Source: Micromonospora saelicesensis (GTDB lineage: Bacteria; Actinomycetota; Actinomycetes; Mycobacteriales; Micromonosporaceae). From it: DNA of 64,000 nucleotides. A model generated the notes under the pieces. That model was not told the DNA's origin and searched no databases. It worked only from the letters and a program-made list of their open reading frames with translations. Positions 36,642-45,317 of this stretch are shown one piece after another (the stretch's first letter is position 1; every line of letters begins with the position of its first letter). Where the stretch lies: assembly GCF_900091575.1 (NCBI RefSeq), contig NZ_FMCR01000010.1, forward strand, positions 124,001 to 188,000, written 5' to 3'. The translations under genes and the position numbers were made by a program.

Positions 36642-37160
36642 ATGGAGCAGACGATCGATCCCACGCTCGGTCCGGTGCTCGCCCGCACCGGCGACGAACG
36701 CGCCGTCCTGACCTCGTTTCTCGACTTCCACCGGGCCGTGCTGCTGCGCAAACTGCGCGGTCTCTCCGACGCCGACGCCCGCCGCCGGCTGGTGCCGTCG
36801 GCGACGACGCTCGCCGGGCTGGTCAAGCACCTGACCCTGGTCGAGCGGAACTGGTTCCCGACCCTGTTGGCCCCCGAGCCCGGCGACGTCTACCTGACCT
36901 CCGAGGAGGACGCGGTCGCCAGCTTCACGCTGAGCGACCAGGAAACCATCGTCGGGCTCACCGAGGCGTACGAGCGGGCCTGCGCCCGTTCCCGGGCCGT
37001 CGCCGCGAGCATCGACCTCGACCACGTGGTGCCGCACCCGCAGCTCGGTGAGGTGTCGCTGCGCTGGATTCTGGTGCACATGATCGAAGAGACGGCCCGG
37101 CACGCGGGCCACGCCGACATCCTGCGCGAGCTGACCGACGGCGAGGCCGGCGCGCTCTGA
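36642..37160 (+). CDS. DinB/DUF664 family protein
   Basis: A 172-residue protein of the DinB-like four-helix family (DUF664, mini-circle protein type). The three histidines expected to bind a metal are visible: VKHLTLVERNWF near residue 66 and HMIEETARHAGHADILRE near residues 146-160. Related enzymes use a low-molecular-weight thiol such as mycothiol, the actinobacterial thiol, but the substrate is unknown. The start is an ATG. It stands alone between the small gene and the convergent PfkB gene. Confidence 0.88.
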   Translation: MEQTIDPTLGPVLARTGDERAVLTSFLDFHRAVLLRKLRGLSDADARRRLVPSATTLAGLVKHLTLVERNWFPTLLAPEPGDVYLTSEEDAVASFTLSDQETIVGLTEAYERACARSRAVAASIDLDHVVPHPQLGEVSLRWILVHMIEETARHAGHADILRELTDGEAGAL

Positions 37161-37188
37161 GCCCCGGGTCGGCGCACGCCGCCGGCCG

Positions 37189-38061
37189 TCAACCGGTGGG
37201 CAACAGGCCCGGCGGGTACTCCATCCCGTCATGCGTACAGGCCGCAGCGGCAACCCTCGCCGCGTACCGGGCGGCCCGCGCCAGTGGCTCTCCGCGCAGC
37301 CGGGCAGCGATCAGGCCGGCCGCGAAGGCGTCGCCCGCCCCGTTGCTGTCCACCACCGGCTTTTCCGGGACGGCGGGCGGCACGGGCACCGCCGTGCCGT
37401 CGCCCGGGTACAGCTCGGCGCCGTCCGCCCCGCGGGTCACCACCACCGTTCGGGGCGCCAGCGTGCCGGCGAGCGACGCGGCCCGGTCGCCCAACCGCAC
37501 CCCGCTCAGCAGAACCAGGTCGGCGACCTCCGCGAACGGCTGATGGTAGGTGTTCTCACCGTCCCAGTCGTGCAGGTCGGTGGAGAGCGCCACGCCCGTC
37601 GGAACGGCGGCCCGCACGGCGGACAGCAACGGCACCGCCCAATCCATGATCGAGAGGTGGACGTGCCGGGCGTCGCGGATCAGTGCGGCCAACTCGGTGG
37701 CGGGAAACGGTGGACCGCCCTGCCATGGGCGCGGGTCGTACAGCGACGTGCGCCGCCCGCCCGGGTCCACCAGGTTCACCGACCGGCGGGTGCCGCCCCG
37801 GTGCTCGGCCAGCAACGCCGGCACCTCGGCCCGGGTCAACGCCGCCCGGACCAGCTCACCGGCCGGATCCGCACCGAGGGTGTCGACCACCAGTACCCGC
37901 AGGCCGAGCGCCCGAGCGGCCAACGCCACCCCGGCGCCGGTGTTGCCGATCCGCAGCTCGATCGGCTCGACGGTGTGGGAATCGGCAGCCGGGAGCGGCA
38001 GCGCGGGCACCCGAACACGTACGTCCACCCCAAGCCCGCCAAGAACCAGCAGATCGACCAC
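37189..38061 (-). CDS. PfkB-family sugar kinase
   Basis: A 290-residue ribokinase-like kinase that phosphorylates a sugar or nucleoside with ATP. The N-terminal part has IGNTGAGVALAARALGLRV, typical of the substrate-binding region, and the C-terminal signature DSNGAGDAFAAGLIAARL provides the catalytic Asp and the anion hole. The specific sugar is unknown. The GTG at 38059-38061 is chosen because the first beta strand (VDLLVLGGLGVDV) follows; there is no good ribosome site. It is divergent from the SNF2 gene with a repeat in the shared upstream region. Confidence 0.88.
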   Translation of the reverse strand: MVDLLVLGGLGVDVRVRVPALPLPAADSHTVEPIELRIGNTGAGVALAARALGLRVLVVDTLGADPAGELVRAALTRAEVPALLAEHRGGTRRSVNLVDPGGRRTSLYDPRPWQGGPPFPATELAALIRDARHVHLSIMDWAVPLLSAVRAAVPTGVALSTDLHDWDGENTYHQPFAEVADLVLLSGVRLGDRAASLAGTLAPRTVVVTRGADGAELYPGDGTAVPVPPAVPEKPVVDSNGAGDAFAAGLIAARLRGEPLARAARYAARVAAAACTHDGMEYPPGLLPTG

Positions 38062-38104
38062 GACGCCGACGCTAGCCCGTTGCCGCTCCCACCTCCAGTG
38101 CCCC

Positions 38105-38175
38105 GCGATCTTGCACTTTCTGTTGTGACAAAAGGTGCACCGTTCGCAGAACGCCGACACGAACTGCAAGATCGC
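38105..38175. repeat. intergenic inverted repeat with GCGATCTTGCA arms
   Basis: GCGATCTTGCA (38105-38115) is perfectly complementary to 38165-38175 around a 49-base spacer in the divergent region between the PfkB and SNF2 genes. The arm resembles the GATC-containing stems of the other intergenic hairpins in this window, so it may be a further relative. Confidence 0.55.
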
Positions 38176-38253
38176 GCAGGTGGGGCGGTGGGTGCGGACG
38201 CCTGGTCAGGGGGGCCGCCTATTCTGGGGGCGGGCGGCGACTAGGGGGAGCAG

Positions 38254-41200
38254 GTGCTGGTCATCCACGGGCTGTGGTTGCCCGGCGGCAGCTCGACCGG
38301 CGGCCTCGCAGTCTGGGCCGAGGACAGCGCCGCACCGATTCCCGCTGCGCGTTCGGGCCGGCCGGCCCGGGAACGCCCGCATCCCTTCGCCGCCGGGCAC
38401 ACCGACCTGGCCGCCGTCCTCGCCGACGCCGCCGAGCCGACCCGGCCGGACACCGCGTTGCTCACCCTGCCCACTCTGGCGGGCGCGCCGACCGACTCAC
38501 CCGAGCTGATCCGGACCACCGTCGCACCTGCGTCCCGTGGCCGGCTCACAGTGGCCGGCTGGCGGGTCCCCACCCTGGTGTACGCCCCGGACGACGCCCT
38601 GTCGCTGCTGCAAGCCCTGGACGACATCCCGGCGGTGGCCGGGGCCACCCTGCGGCACCTCGCCGAACTGGCCGACTTCGCCGCCGACCTGGTGACCCGT
38701 GGCCGCGTCCTCCCCGGCGTACGCACGACGACGGCCGACCAGACGTCCGGCGCGGGCACGACGGCGGCCGACCAGACGCCTGGCGCTGGGGCGACGGGGG
38801 CGTCAGGCGCTGCTGAGCAGGTGCCCGCGCAGGCGGTGTGGCGTCCGCTGCTGACCGGCACCGACGCCGCCTGGGCGCGATCGCTGGCGCTGGCCCTGCC
38901 ACCGGCCGCCCGAGCCGCCGTCCTGCCGCCAGCCATCGCCGCGTTGCCGGCGCCCACCGCCGTGCTGGCGTCCACCGCTGCCGCCGCTCAGGGGCCAGCC
39001 GGGAGTGCCCCCACCTCCGCTGCGGCGACCGTCGGTTCGGGCGGGCCCGAGCTGACCGCTGCCGCAGTGGTAGCGGATGCGCTGGACGCGTTGACCGACG
39101 CTGCCGCGCGGGCCGCGCTGGCGACCACCACGCTGGCCCGGGGACTGCGCCCGGGTGGTCCGGCACCGGCCTGGCTGGCCGCGCTCGCCGGCCCGCAGCG
39201 GGACTTCACCATCGACCCGGCCGGGCTGGCAACCCTCTCCGCCGAACTGGACGCCTGGCAGCGCGACGCCGCCGGTGGCCCGGTGCGGGCCAGTTTCCGC
39301 CTGGTGGAACCAGCCCCCGACGAGGTGACCGAACCGATCCTGGCCACCCGGGCGGTGCCCGCCGACGGTGCGCCCGTTCCGGTGCCCGCCGACGGTGCGC
39401 CCGCGCCGGTGCCTGCCGACAGCGCGCCGGTGTCGATCGGTGCCGGGCGCTGGCGGTTGGAGTTCGGGTTGCAGGCCGCGGACGAACCCGGCCTGCACGT
39501 CGACGCCGGGGACATCTGGCGAGCGCCGCAGACCCTCGGCGGCCTGGCTGGCCGGACGAGCAGCCCGCAGGAGACGCTCCTCGCCGAGCTGGGCCGGGCC
39601 AGTCGGCTCTGGCCGGACCTGGACGCCGCACTGCGTACCGCTGCCCCGGAGGCGATGGAACTCGACGTCGAGGGGGCGCACCGGTTCCTCAGTGCGGGCG
39701 CCCCGGTGCTGCACGCGGCCGGTTTCGGGGTGCTGCTGCCCTCCTGGTGGCAGCGTCCGTCGGCACGACTGGGCGCCCGGTTGCGAGCGCGCAGCCGCAC
39801 CGCGCCGGGCACTGTGGGTGGCGCCGATGCCGGTGTCGGTCTGGACGCCCTGGTCGACTACCGCTGGGAGATCGCGCTCGGTGACCAGCCGCTCTCCGCC
39901 GAGGAGTTGGCGGCGTTGGCCGAGACGAAGACCCCGTTGGTACGGCTCCGCGGCCGGTGGGTGGAGCTGGACCCGGGGCGGCTCGCGGCCGGGCTGCGCC
40001 TGCTCCGCTCCGCGGGCAAGCTGACCGTCGCCGACCTGCTCCGCCTCGGGCTGGCCGACGGCGAGGCCACCGGCGAGCTGCCGGTGCTGGAGGTGAGCGC
40101 CGACGGGGCGCTGGGCGACCTGCTCGCCGGCGCGGTCGAGCGGCGGCTCACCCCGCTGGACCCGCCACCGGGCTTCCGGGGGACGCTGCGGCCGTACCAG
40201 CAGCGAGGGCTGGCCTGGCTGGCCTTCCTGCGTTCACTGGGCCTGGGCGGTGTGCTCGCCGACGACATGGGGCTGGGCAAGACGGTGCAACTGCTCGCGC
40301 TGCTCGCCGGGGACGCACCGGAGGCCGGGCCGACCCTGCTGGTCTGTCCGATGTCGCTGGTCGGCAACTGGCAGCGGGAGGCGGCCCGGTTCACCCCGGA
40401 GCTGCGGGTGCACGTACACCATGGTGCCGAGCGGGCACGGGGGGCGGAGTTCACGGCGGCCGCGCACGGCGCGGACCTGGTCCTCACCACCTACTCGGTT
40501 GCCGCCCGCGACGCCGCCGACCTGGCCGGCATCGACTGGCACCGGGTGGTGGTGGACGAGGCGCAGGCGATCAAGAACGCGTCGACCCGGCAGGCCGAGG
40601 CGGTTCGCGCGCTGCCCGCCCGGCAGCGGGTGGCGGTGACCGGTACGCCGGTGGAGAACCGCCTCGCCGACCTCTGGTCGATCATGCAGTTCGCCAACCC
40701 GGGTCTGCTCGGGCCGGCCGCGACGTTCCGCAAACGGTTCGCCGAGCCGATCGAGCGGCACGGCGACGCCGAGGCCGCCGAGCGGCTCCGCCGGATCACC
40801 GGCCCGTTCGTGTTGCGCCGGCTCAAGACCGACTCGTCGATCATCTCCGACCTGCCGGAGAAGCTGGAGATGGAGGTGCTCTGCAACCTGACCGCGGAGC
40901 AGGCCGCGCTGTACCGGGTGGTGGTCGACGACATGCTCGCCCGGATCGAGACCAGCGACGGCATCGAACGACGCGGCCTGGTGCTGGCCACCATGACCCG
41001 CCTCAAGCAGGTCTGCAACCACCCCGCCCAACTGCTGCGCGACGGCTCACCGCTGGAGGGCCGCTCCGGCAAGCTGGCTCGGCTCACCGAAATTCTGGAG
41101 GAGGTGCTGGCGGCGGGGGAGCGGGCACTGCTCTTCACCCAGTACGCCGAGTTCGGTGCGATGTTGCGGGGTCACCTGTCCGCGCGGTTCGGCCGGGAGG

Positions 41201-41604
41201 TGCTGTTCCTGCACGGTGGTCTCGGCAAGGCCGAGCGGGACGCCCTGGTGCAGCGTTTCCAGTCGGCGGAGGGTCCGCCGCTGTTCGTCCTCTCCCTCAA
41301 GGCCGGCGGCACGGGGCTGACCCTGACCGCCGCGAACCACGTGGTGCATGTGGACCGTTGGTGGAACCCGGCGGTCGAGGACCAGGCCACCGACCGGGCG
41401 TTCCGGATCGGGCAGCGCCGACGGGTGCAGGTGCGCAAGTTCGTGTGCGCCGGCACTGTGGAGGAGAAGGTGGCCGCGCTGATCGCCGACAAGCGCAGCC
41501 TCGCCCAGCGGGTGGTCGGCACCGGCGAGCAGTGGATCACCGAGTTGTCCACCGGCCAGTTGCGGGACCTGTTCGCCCTGGAAGCCGGCGCGGTGGTGGA
41601 GTGA
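38254..41604 (+). CDS. SNF2-family helicase-like ATPase
   Basis: A 1116-residue SNF2/Rad54-like translocase. Residues 1 to about 480 are a poorly conserved N-terminal region with low-complexity Ala/Pro/Asp segments, followed by the bacterial SNF2 N-domain. The ATPase core contains Walker A DDMGLGKTVQ near residue 670, the DEAQ box near 767, and C-terminal helicase motifs (SLKAGGTGLTLTAANHVVHVDRWWNPAVEDQATDRAFRIGQ). It should move on double-stranded DNA and may act in repair or chromatin remodelling. The GTG start follows GGGGGAGCAG. It overlaps the downstream SWIM gene by four bases (GTGA), and the two products probably act together. Confidence 0.93.
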   Translation: MLVIHGLWLPGGSSTGGLAVWAEDSAAPIPAARSGRPARERPHPFAAGHTDLAAVLADAAEPTRPDTALLTLPTLAGAPTDSPELIRTTVAPASRGRLTVAGWRVPTLVYAPDDALSLLQALDDIPAVAGATLRHLAELADFAADLVTRGRVLPGVRTTTADQTSGAGTTAADQTPGAGATGASGAAEQVPAQAVWRPLLTGTDAAWARSLALALPPAARAAVLPPAIAALPAPTAVLASTAAAAQGPAGSAPTSAAATVGSGGPELTAAAVVADALDALTDAAARAALATTTLARGLRPGGPAPAWLAALAGPQRDFTIDPAGLATLSAELDAWQRDAAGGPVRASFRLVEPAPDEVTEPILATRAVPADGAPVPVPADGAPAPVPADSAPVSIGAGRWRLEFGLQAADEPGLHVDAGDIWRAPQTLGGLAGRTSSPQETLLAELGRASRLWPDLDAALRTAAPEAMELDVEGAHRFLSAGAPVLHAAGFGVLLPSWWQRPSARLGARLRARSRTAPGTVGGADAGVGLDALVDYRWEIALGDQPLSAEELAALAETKTPLVRLRGRWVELDPGRLAAGLRLLRSAGKLTVADLLRLGLADGEATGELPVLEVSADGALGDLLAGAVERRLTPLDPPPGFRGTLRPYQQRGLAWLAFLRSLGLGGVLADDMGLGKTVQLLALLAGDAPEAGPTLLVCPMSLVGNWQREAARFTPELRVHVHHGAERARGAEFTAAAHGADLVLTTYSVAARDAADLAGIDWHRVVVDEAQAIKNASTRQAEAVRALPARQRVAVTGTPVENRLADLWSIMQFANPGLLGPAATFRKRFAEPIERHGDAEAAERLRRITGPFVLRRLKTDSSIISDLPEKLEMEVLCNLTAEQAALYRVVVDDMLARIETSDGIERRGLVLATMTRLKQVCNHPAQLLRDGSPLEGRSGKLARLTEILEEVLAAGERALLFTQYAEFGAMLRGHLSARFGREVLFLHGGLGKAERDALVQRFQSAEGPPLFVLSLKAGGTGLTLTAANHVVHVDRWWNPAVEDQATDRAFRIGQRRRVQVRKFVCAGTVEEKVAALIADKRSLAQRVVGTGEQWITELSTGQLRDLFALEAGAVVE
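39355..39432 (+). repeat. 27-bp tandem repeat inside SNF2 gene
   Basis: Nearly three units of 27 bases encode VPADGAPVP, VPADGAPAP and VPADSAPVS in a linker of the N-terminal region. The frame is kept. Another shorter duplication (TTADQTSGAG, TAADQTPGAG) lies around 38735-38795. Confidence 0.85.
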
Positions 41605-42503
41605 CGGACTTCGCCGACTACGGGCGCCCGCGTCGGGTCGACGGGGGTCTGCGGGCGCGCAGTGCCCGGGGCGCGATCGGCAGGTCCTGGTGGTCGCGGC
41701 GCTTCCTGGAGGTGCTGGAGTCGTTCGCGCTCGGCACCCGATTGACCCGGGGTCGGTCCTACGCGCGGGCCGGTCAGGTGCTCACGCTCGACATCACACC
41801 CGGCCGGGTCGACGCGGTGGTGCAGGGCTCCCGGCCGCAGCCGTACCAGGTGTCGATCGCGCTGAAGCCGTTCCCGGCGGCGCTCTGGTCCCGAATCGAG
41901 GACGACCTGGCCGGGCAGGCGTTCTTCAGCGCCCGGCTGCTCGCCGGGGACCTCCCCGACGAGTTGGAGGAGCTGTTCGCCGCCGCCGGTGCGCCGCTCT
42001 TCCCGGCCGCCGTGGACGAGTTGACCCAGCGCTGCAACTGCCCCGACTTCGCCGTGCCGTGCAAGCACCTCGCGGCGACGTTCTACCTGCTGGCCGAGGC
42101 GTTCGACGCGGACCCGTTCGAGCTGCTGCACTGGCGCGGTCGGTCCCGCGCGGAGTTGCTCGACGAACTCCGCGCCCGGCGGGCCGCGACCACCGGTGCC
42201 ACCCCGCCACCCCCACCGGTCGACCCACCGTCCGGACCGGACGGTGCGGTGTCGACAGTGGAGGCCGTGGCACCGGTCGGTGCCGCCCGGGCGCTCGCCG
42301 GGCTGACGGCGACGCCGCTGGCGGATACGGCGGACCGGTTCTGGTCGGCGCCGGTGCCGCTGCCGGATCGGCCGCCCCGACTGGGGACCGGCACCGACCT
42401 GCTGCTGCGCCAGCTCGGAGCGCCGGCCCCGGCCATCGGTGGGCCGGGACTGCTCGAACGGTTGCGCCGCGCGTACCGGGCGTTCGGTCCGGCCGACAGG
42501 TGA
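41601..42503 (+). CDS. SWIM zinc finger protein
   Basis: A 300-residue protein with one SWIM zinc finger, C145-x-C147-x6-C154-x-H156 (RCNCPDFAVPCKHLAATFYLLAE). The domain before it (SWWSRRFLEVLES, YARAGQVLTLDITPGRVDAVVQGSR) is typical of the SWIM proteins paired with SNF2 ATPases in bacteria. The C-terminal third is Pro/Ala-rich. SWIM domains bind DNA or proteins, so it is probably a partner of the SNF2 translocase. The GTG start overlaps the SNF2 stop by four bases. Confidence 0.93.
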   Translation: MTDFADYGRPRRVDGGLRARSARGAIGRSWWSRRFLEVLESFALGTRLTRGRSYARAGQVLTLDITPGRVDAVVQGSRPQPYQVSIALKPFPAALWSRIEDDLAGQAFFSARLLAGDLPDELEELFAAAGAPLFPAAVDELTQRCNCPDFAVPCKHLAATFYLLAEAFDADPFELLHWRGRSRAELLDELRARRAATTGATPPPPPVDPPSGPDGAVSTVEAVAPVGAARALAGLTATPLADTADRFWSAPVPLPDRPPRLGTGTDLLLRQLGAPAPAIGGPGLLERLRRAYRAFGPADR

Positions 42504-42549
42504 GCTGTCACGTCCACCGGTTGAGCCGTCCCGTCGAGCGGTTGAGCAG

Positions 42550-42807
42550 TCACGTCCAGCGGCGGCGGAACCGCCACATGATCGCGGCATTGGCCACCAG
42601 CACCACCGCGCAGATCGCGCCGGTGAGTCGACCGGCGAACACGGCTATCGCCGGCAGCGACGCCCACAGCACGATGGTCAACAACATCAGGTAGCGGCCC
42701 CTGCGGGCTCGGGCCCGGTGGTCCAGCCGGTTGAAGAAGGCCGGGTCACTTTCCCGGAGCTGACGGGTGATCTGGTCGAATCTGCGCTGATCCTCTTTGC
42801 TGAGCAT
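42550..42807 (-). CDS. DUF3040 small membrane protein
   Basis: An 85-residue protein. The N-terminal amphipathic part MLSKEDQRRFDQITRQLRESDPAFFNRL is the DUF3040 signature of actinobacteria, and two membrane helices (residues about 40-58 and 60-78) with a basic end follow. Function unknown. It converges on the SWIM gene and has a long gene-free region in front, shared with the divergent DUF1800 operon. Confidence 0.85.
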   Translation of the reverse strand: MLSKEDQRRFDQITRQLRESDPAFFNRLDHRARARRGRYLMLLTIVLWASLPAIAVFAGRLTGAICAVVLVANAAIMWRFRRRWT

Positions 42808-43238
42808 GGCGCTGCCTTCCCCTCACGCGTTCAGCGGTTCGGCGGCATACCCGCTGCGGTGGCGGCTCACGCTCGCCCGTTGCTGCTACTTTTCCTCCAC
42901 GCGAGCGCGTCTCACGTCCGGCTTACCTGAACCTTAAGTTTGCCTTTGGTGGTGAACGACGCCGAAACTGTCGCGTACGGCGGCCTGGTCCGATCCGTGC
43001 TCGGCTGCCGCACGTAGGCCCTGCTGGGAAGGTCTGCGGGCAGGTCCGTCCCACCGCCCGCCGCCGCTGTCGCACTGAGCGCTGTCTTAAGTGCCCTCAC
43101 GAGTGGGTTCCGGCCACCTTGAAGGGCCCTGGGGCCTTGGTTACCTTGCCGTAGCAACCCCCTCAGGCAACAGTCGCCGCACCTGCCGCACCTGCCCGGT
43201 AGCAGCTTCCGGCGCTCATCAGAAATCGGGATTGGTAC
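42808..43238. other. 430-base gene-free region upstream of electron-transfer operon
   Basis: No convincing gene. It must contain the promoters of the DUF3040 gene and of the five-gene operon starting at 43239. It holds two copies of CTTAAGT (around 42934 and 43086) and the stretch GGTTACCTTGCCGTAGC about 100 bases before the DUF1800 start, which could be promoter elements. The long leader leaves room for RNA-level regulation, but I see no riboswitch I can name. Confidence 0.4.
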
Positions 43239-45317
43239 ATGGCCGACCAGAATGTGCCACCACGTCGACCGCGGGACGACCGCGGTTGGGACGGACATCA
43301 GCACCCCAGCGCTGACGGCTACGGCGACCCCCACACGCCGGCGCCCTACGGCTACGACTCGCCCCACCCCCACCAGGGCGGCTACGCCGCGCAGGCCGAC
43401 CCGCGTGAGCAGTACGCCGCGCAGCCGGCGCCCGCCCCGCGCGGTCCGCAGTGGGTCGGCCCGGAGGGCCTTGGCCGTCCGGCCCCGGCACGACCCGCCG
43501 GCACCGGACTGCCCACCCTCGACGATGACAACGAGCCGGGTCGCAAGGTCGGCCGACGTAAGGCGATGGTGGCCCTCGGCGGCACCGCCGCCGTCGTCGC
43601 CGGTGGCGCGGCGCTCGCCATGACCCCGCAGATCCGTGGCCTCTTCGGCGACGAGGCGGCCGGCGACGCGACCGGCAGCACGGTGACCGACGGCACCGCG
43701 GCGCGGCCCAGCGGCCAGCAGCCCAGCACGGTGCGTACCTACACCGAGCAGAACGAAAGCTACATGGGTTCCCGGGCCGGTGAGGCGCTGAAGAAGAACG
43801 CGCCGGCCGGTGGGCGGACCTTCTCCGGCCCGGCAGCGGCCGCGGCGGCGACCAAGGTGACAGTGAAGACGGTGCTGGCCAAGGACCCGATCCTGCACCT
43901 GGCCCGGCGCGCCACCTTCGGCGCGACGCCCGCGGTGGTCGCCGACATCAAGCGCGAGGGCATGGACGCCTGGATCCGCGCCCAGCTGGACCCGGAGAAG
44001 TTGGAGCCGAGCAAGGGCGAGCTGAAGCTCGCCGAGCTGCCGACCCAGAAGCTCTCCGTGCAGCAGTTGCGCGACCAGCGGGACAAGCTCAACGATCAGG
44101 ACGCCCACCCGGAGCGGGAGATGGTCGACGCCACCATCGCCCGGCAGATCTGGTCCAAGCGCCAGCTGTTCGAGGTGATGGTCGACTTCTGGAACGACTT
44201 CCTGCACGTCGCCGCCGACTTCGACGGCGGCGAGGTGTACCGCAACTCGTTCGACCAGGACGTCGTGCGCAAGCACGCGCTGGGCAGCTACCCCGAAATG
44301 CTGGTCGCCGCGAACAAGCACCCGGCGCTGCTGATCTACCTGAACCAGAAGGACTCCCGCAAGGACGCGATCAACGAGAACCTCGCCCGGGAGAACCTCG
44401 AGCTCTACTCGGTCGGCGTCGACGGCGGCTACAAGGAGCCGGACGTCCGGCAGGCCGCCATGCTGCAGACCGGCCGTGGTGTCGACGACAAGGGCAAGTA
44501 CGTCTTCCGCCCCGAGCAGCACTACGTCGGCAAGGTGAAGATCCTCGGCTTCACCCACGCGAACAACTCGGCCGACCCGAAGAAGGCCGAAGCGGCGATC
44601 GACGCGTACATCACCTACATCGCGACGCACCCGTCGACCGCGAAGTACGTGGCGCAGAGCCTGGCCACCCGGTTCGTCTCGGACACCCCGCCGAAGTCCC
44701 TGGTGGACCGGCTGGCCAAGACGTACACCACCAACAAGGGCATGATCAAGCCGGTCCTGATGACGCTGTTCTGCTCCTCGGAGTTCTGGGCCGGTGTGGG
44801 TCAGAAGGTGCGTCGGCCGATGGAGTACCTGGTCGCCACGTACCGCACCCTGGGTGTCTCGCCGGAGGCGTCGCCGAAGCACAACAACGGCGACAGCAAG
44901 CGCACCGCGTACGCCCGGGGGCTGCGCCAGATCCACGACAAGATGCGCGAGCTGGGCCAGTCCCCGATGGGTCATCCGACCCCGGACGGCTACCCGGACG
45001 TCTACGTCGCCTGGACCTCGGCCGGCACCATGGTCAACGGCTGGAACGAGGCGGGCGAGATCCTCGCCGGCTACCGGACCACCTTCACGTACACGGCGCC
45101 GGAGAAGCTGGTCGCCAAGCCACCGACGACGGCCGGGGCGTACGTGGACGCGCTCTCCCTGCGGCTGGTGGGCCAGAAGCTGAGCACGCGGGAGAAGAAC
45201 CTCATCCTCGGCGTGGCCGGTGTGGTGACGACCACCAAGGTCGACGCCACGTTCAACGGGGCCATCACCGCCGTCGCGCGGGCGATCCTCGCTTCCCCCC
45301 AGCACCACCTCCGGTGA
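43239..45317 (+). CDS. DUF1800 domain protein with Tat-like signal
   Basis: A 692-residue protein. The first 100 residues are a Pro/His/Tyr/Gln-rich hydrophilic region, then comes GRRKAMVALGG and a hydrophobic segment (about 106-128) like a Tat signal or anchor. The rest is the DUF1800 domain: HLARRATFGATP, MVDFWNDFLH, HALGSYPEMLVAANKHPALLIYL and NENLARENLELYSVGV. DUF1800 proteins are exported and nearly always encoded beside a DUF1501 protein, as here; the function is unknown. First gene of a five-gene overlapping operon that ends in apbE. The ATG has no strong ribosome site. Confidence 0.9.
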   Translation: MADQNVPPRRPRDDRGWDGHQHPSADGYGDPHTPAPYGYDSPHPHQGGYAAQADPREQYAAQPAPAPRGPQWVGPEGLGRPAPARPAGTGLPTLDDDNEPGRKVGRRKAMVALGGTAAVVAGGAALAMTPQIRGLFGDEAAGDATGSTVTDGTAARPSGQQPSTVRTYTEQNESYMGSRAGEALKKNAPAGGRTFSGPAAAAAATKVTVKTVLAKDPILHLARRATFGATPAVVADIKREGMDAWIRAQLDPEKLEPSKGELKLAELPTQKLSVQQLRDQRDKLNDQDAHPEREMVDATIARQIWSKRQLFEVMVDFWNDFLHVAADFDGGEVYRNSFDQDVVRKHALGSYPEMLVAANKHPALLIYLNQKDSRKDAINENLARENLELYSVGVDGGYKEPDVRQAAMLQTGRGVDDKGKYVFRPEQHYVGKVKILGFTHANNSADPKKAEAAIDAYITYIATHPSTAKYVAQSLATRFVSDTPPKSLVDRLAKTYTTNKGMIKPVLMTLFCSSEFWAGVGQKVRRPMEYLVATYRTLGVSPEASPKHNNGDSKRTAYARGLRQIHDKMRELGQSPMGHPTPDGYPDVYVAWTSAGTMVNGWNEAGEILAGYRTTFTYTAPEKLVAKPPTTAGAYVDALSLRLVGQKLSTREKNLILGVAGVVTTTKVDATFNGAITAVARAILASPQHHLR

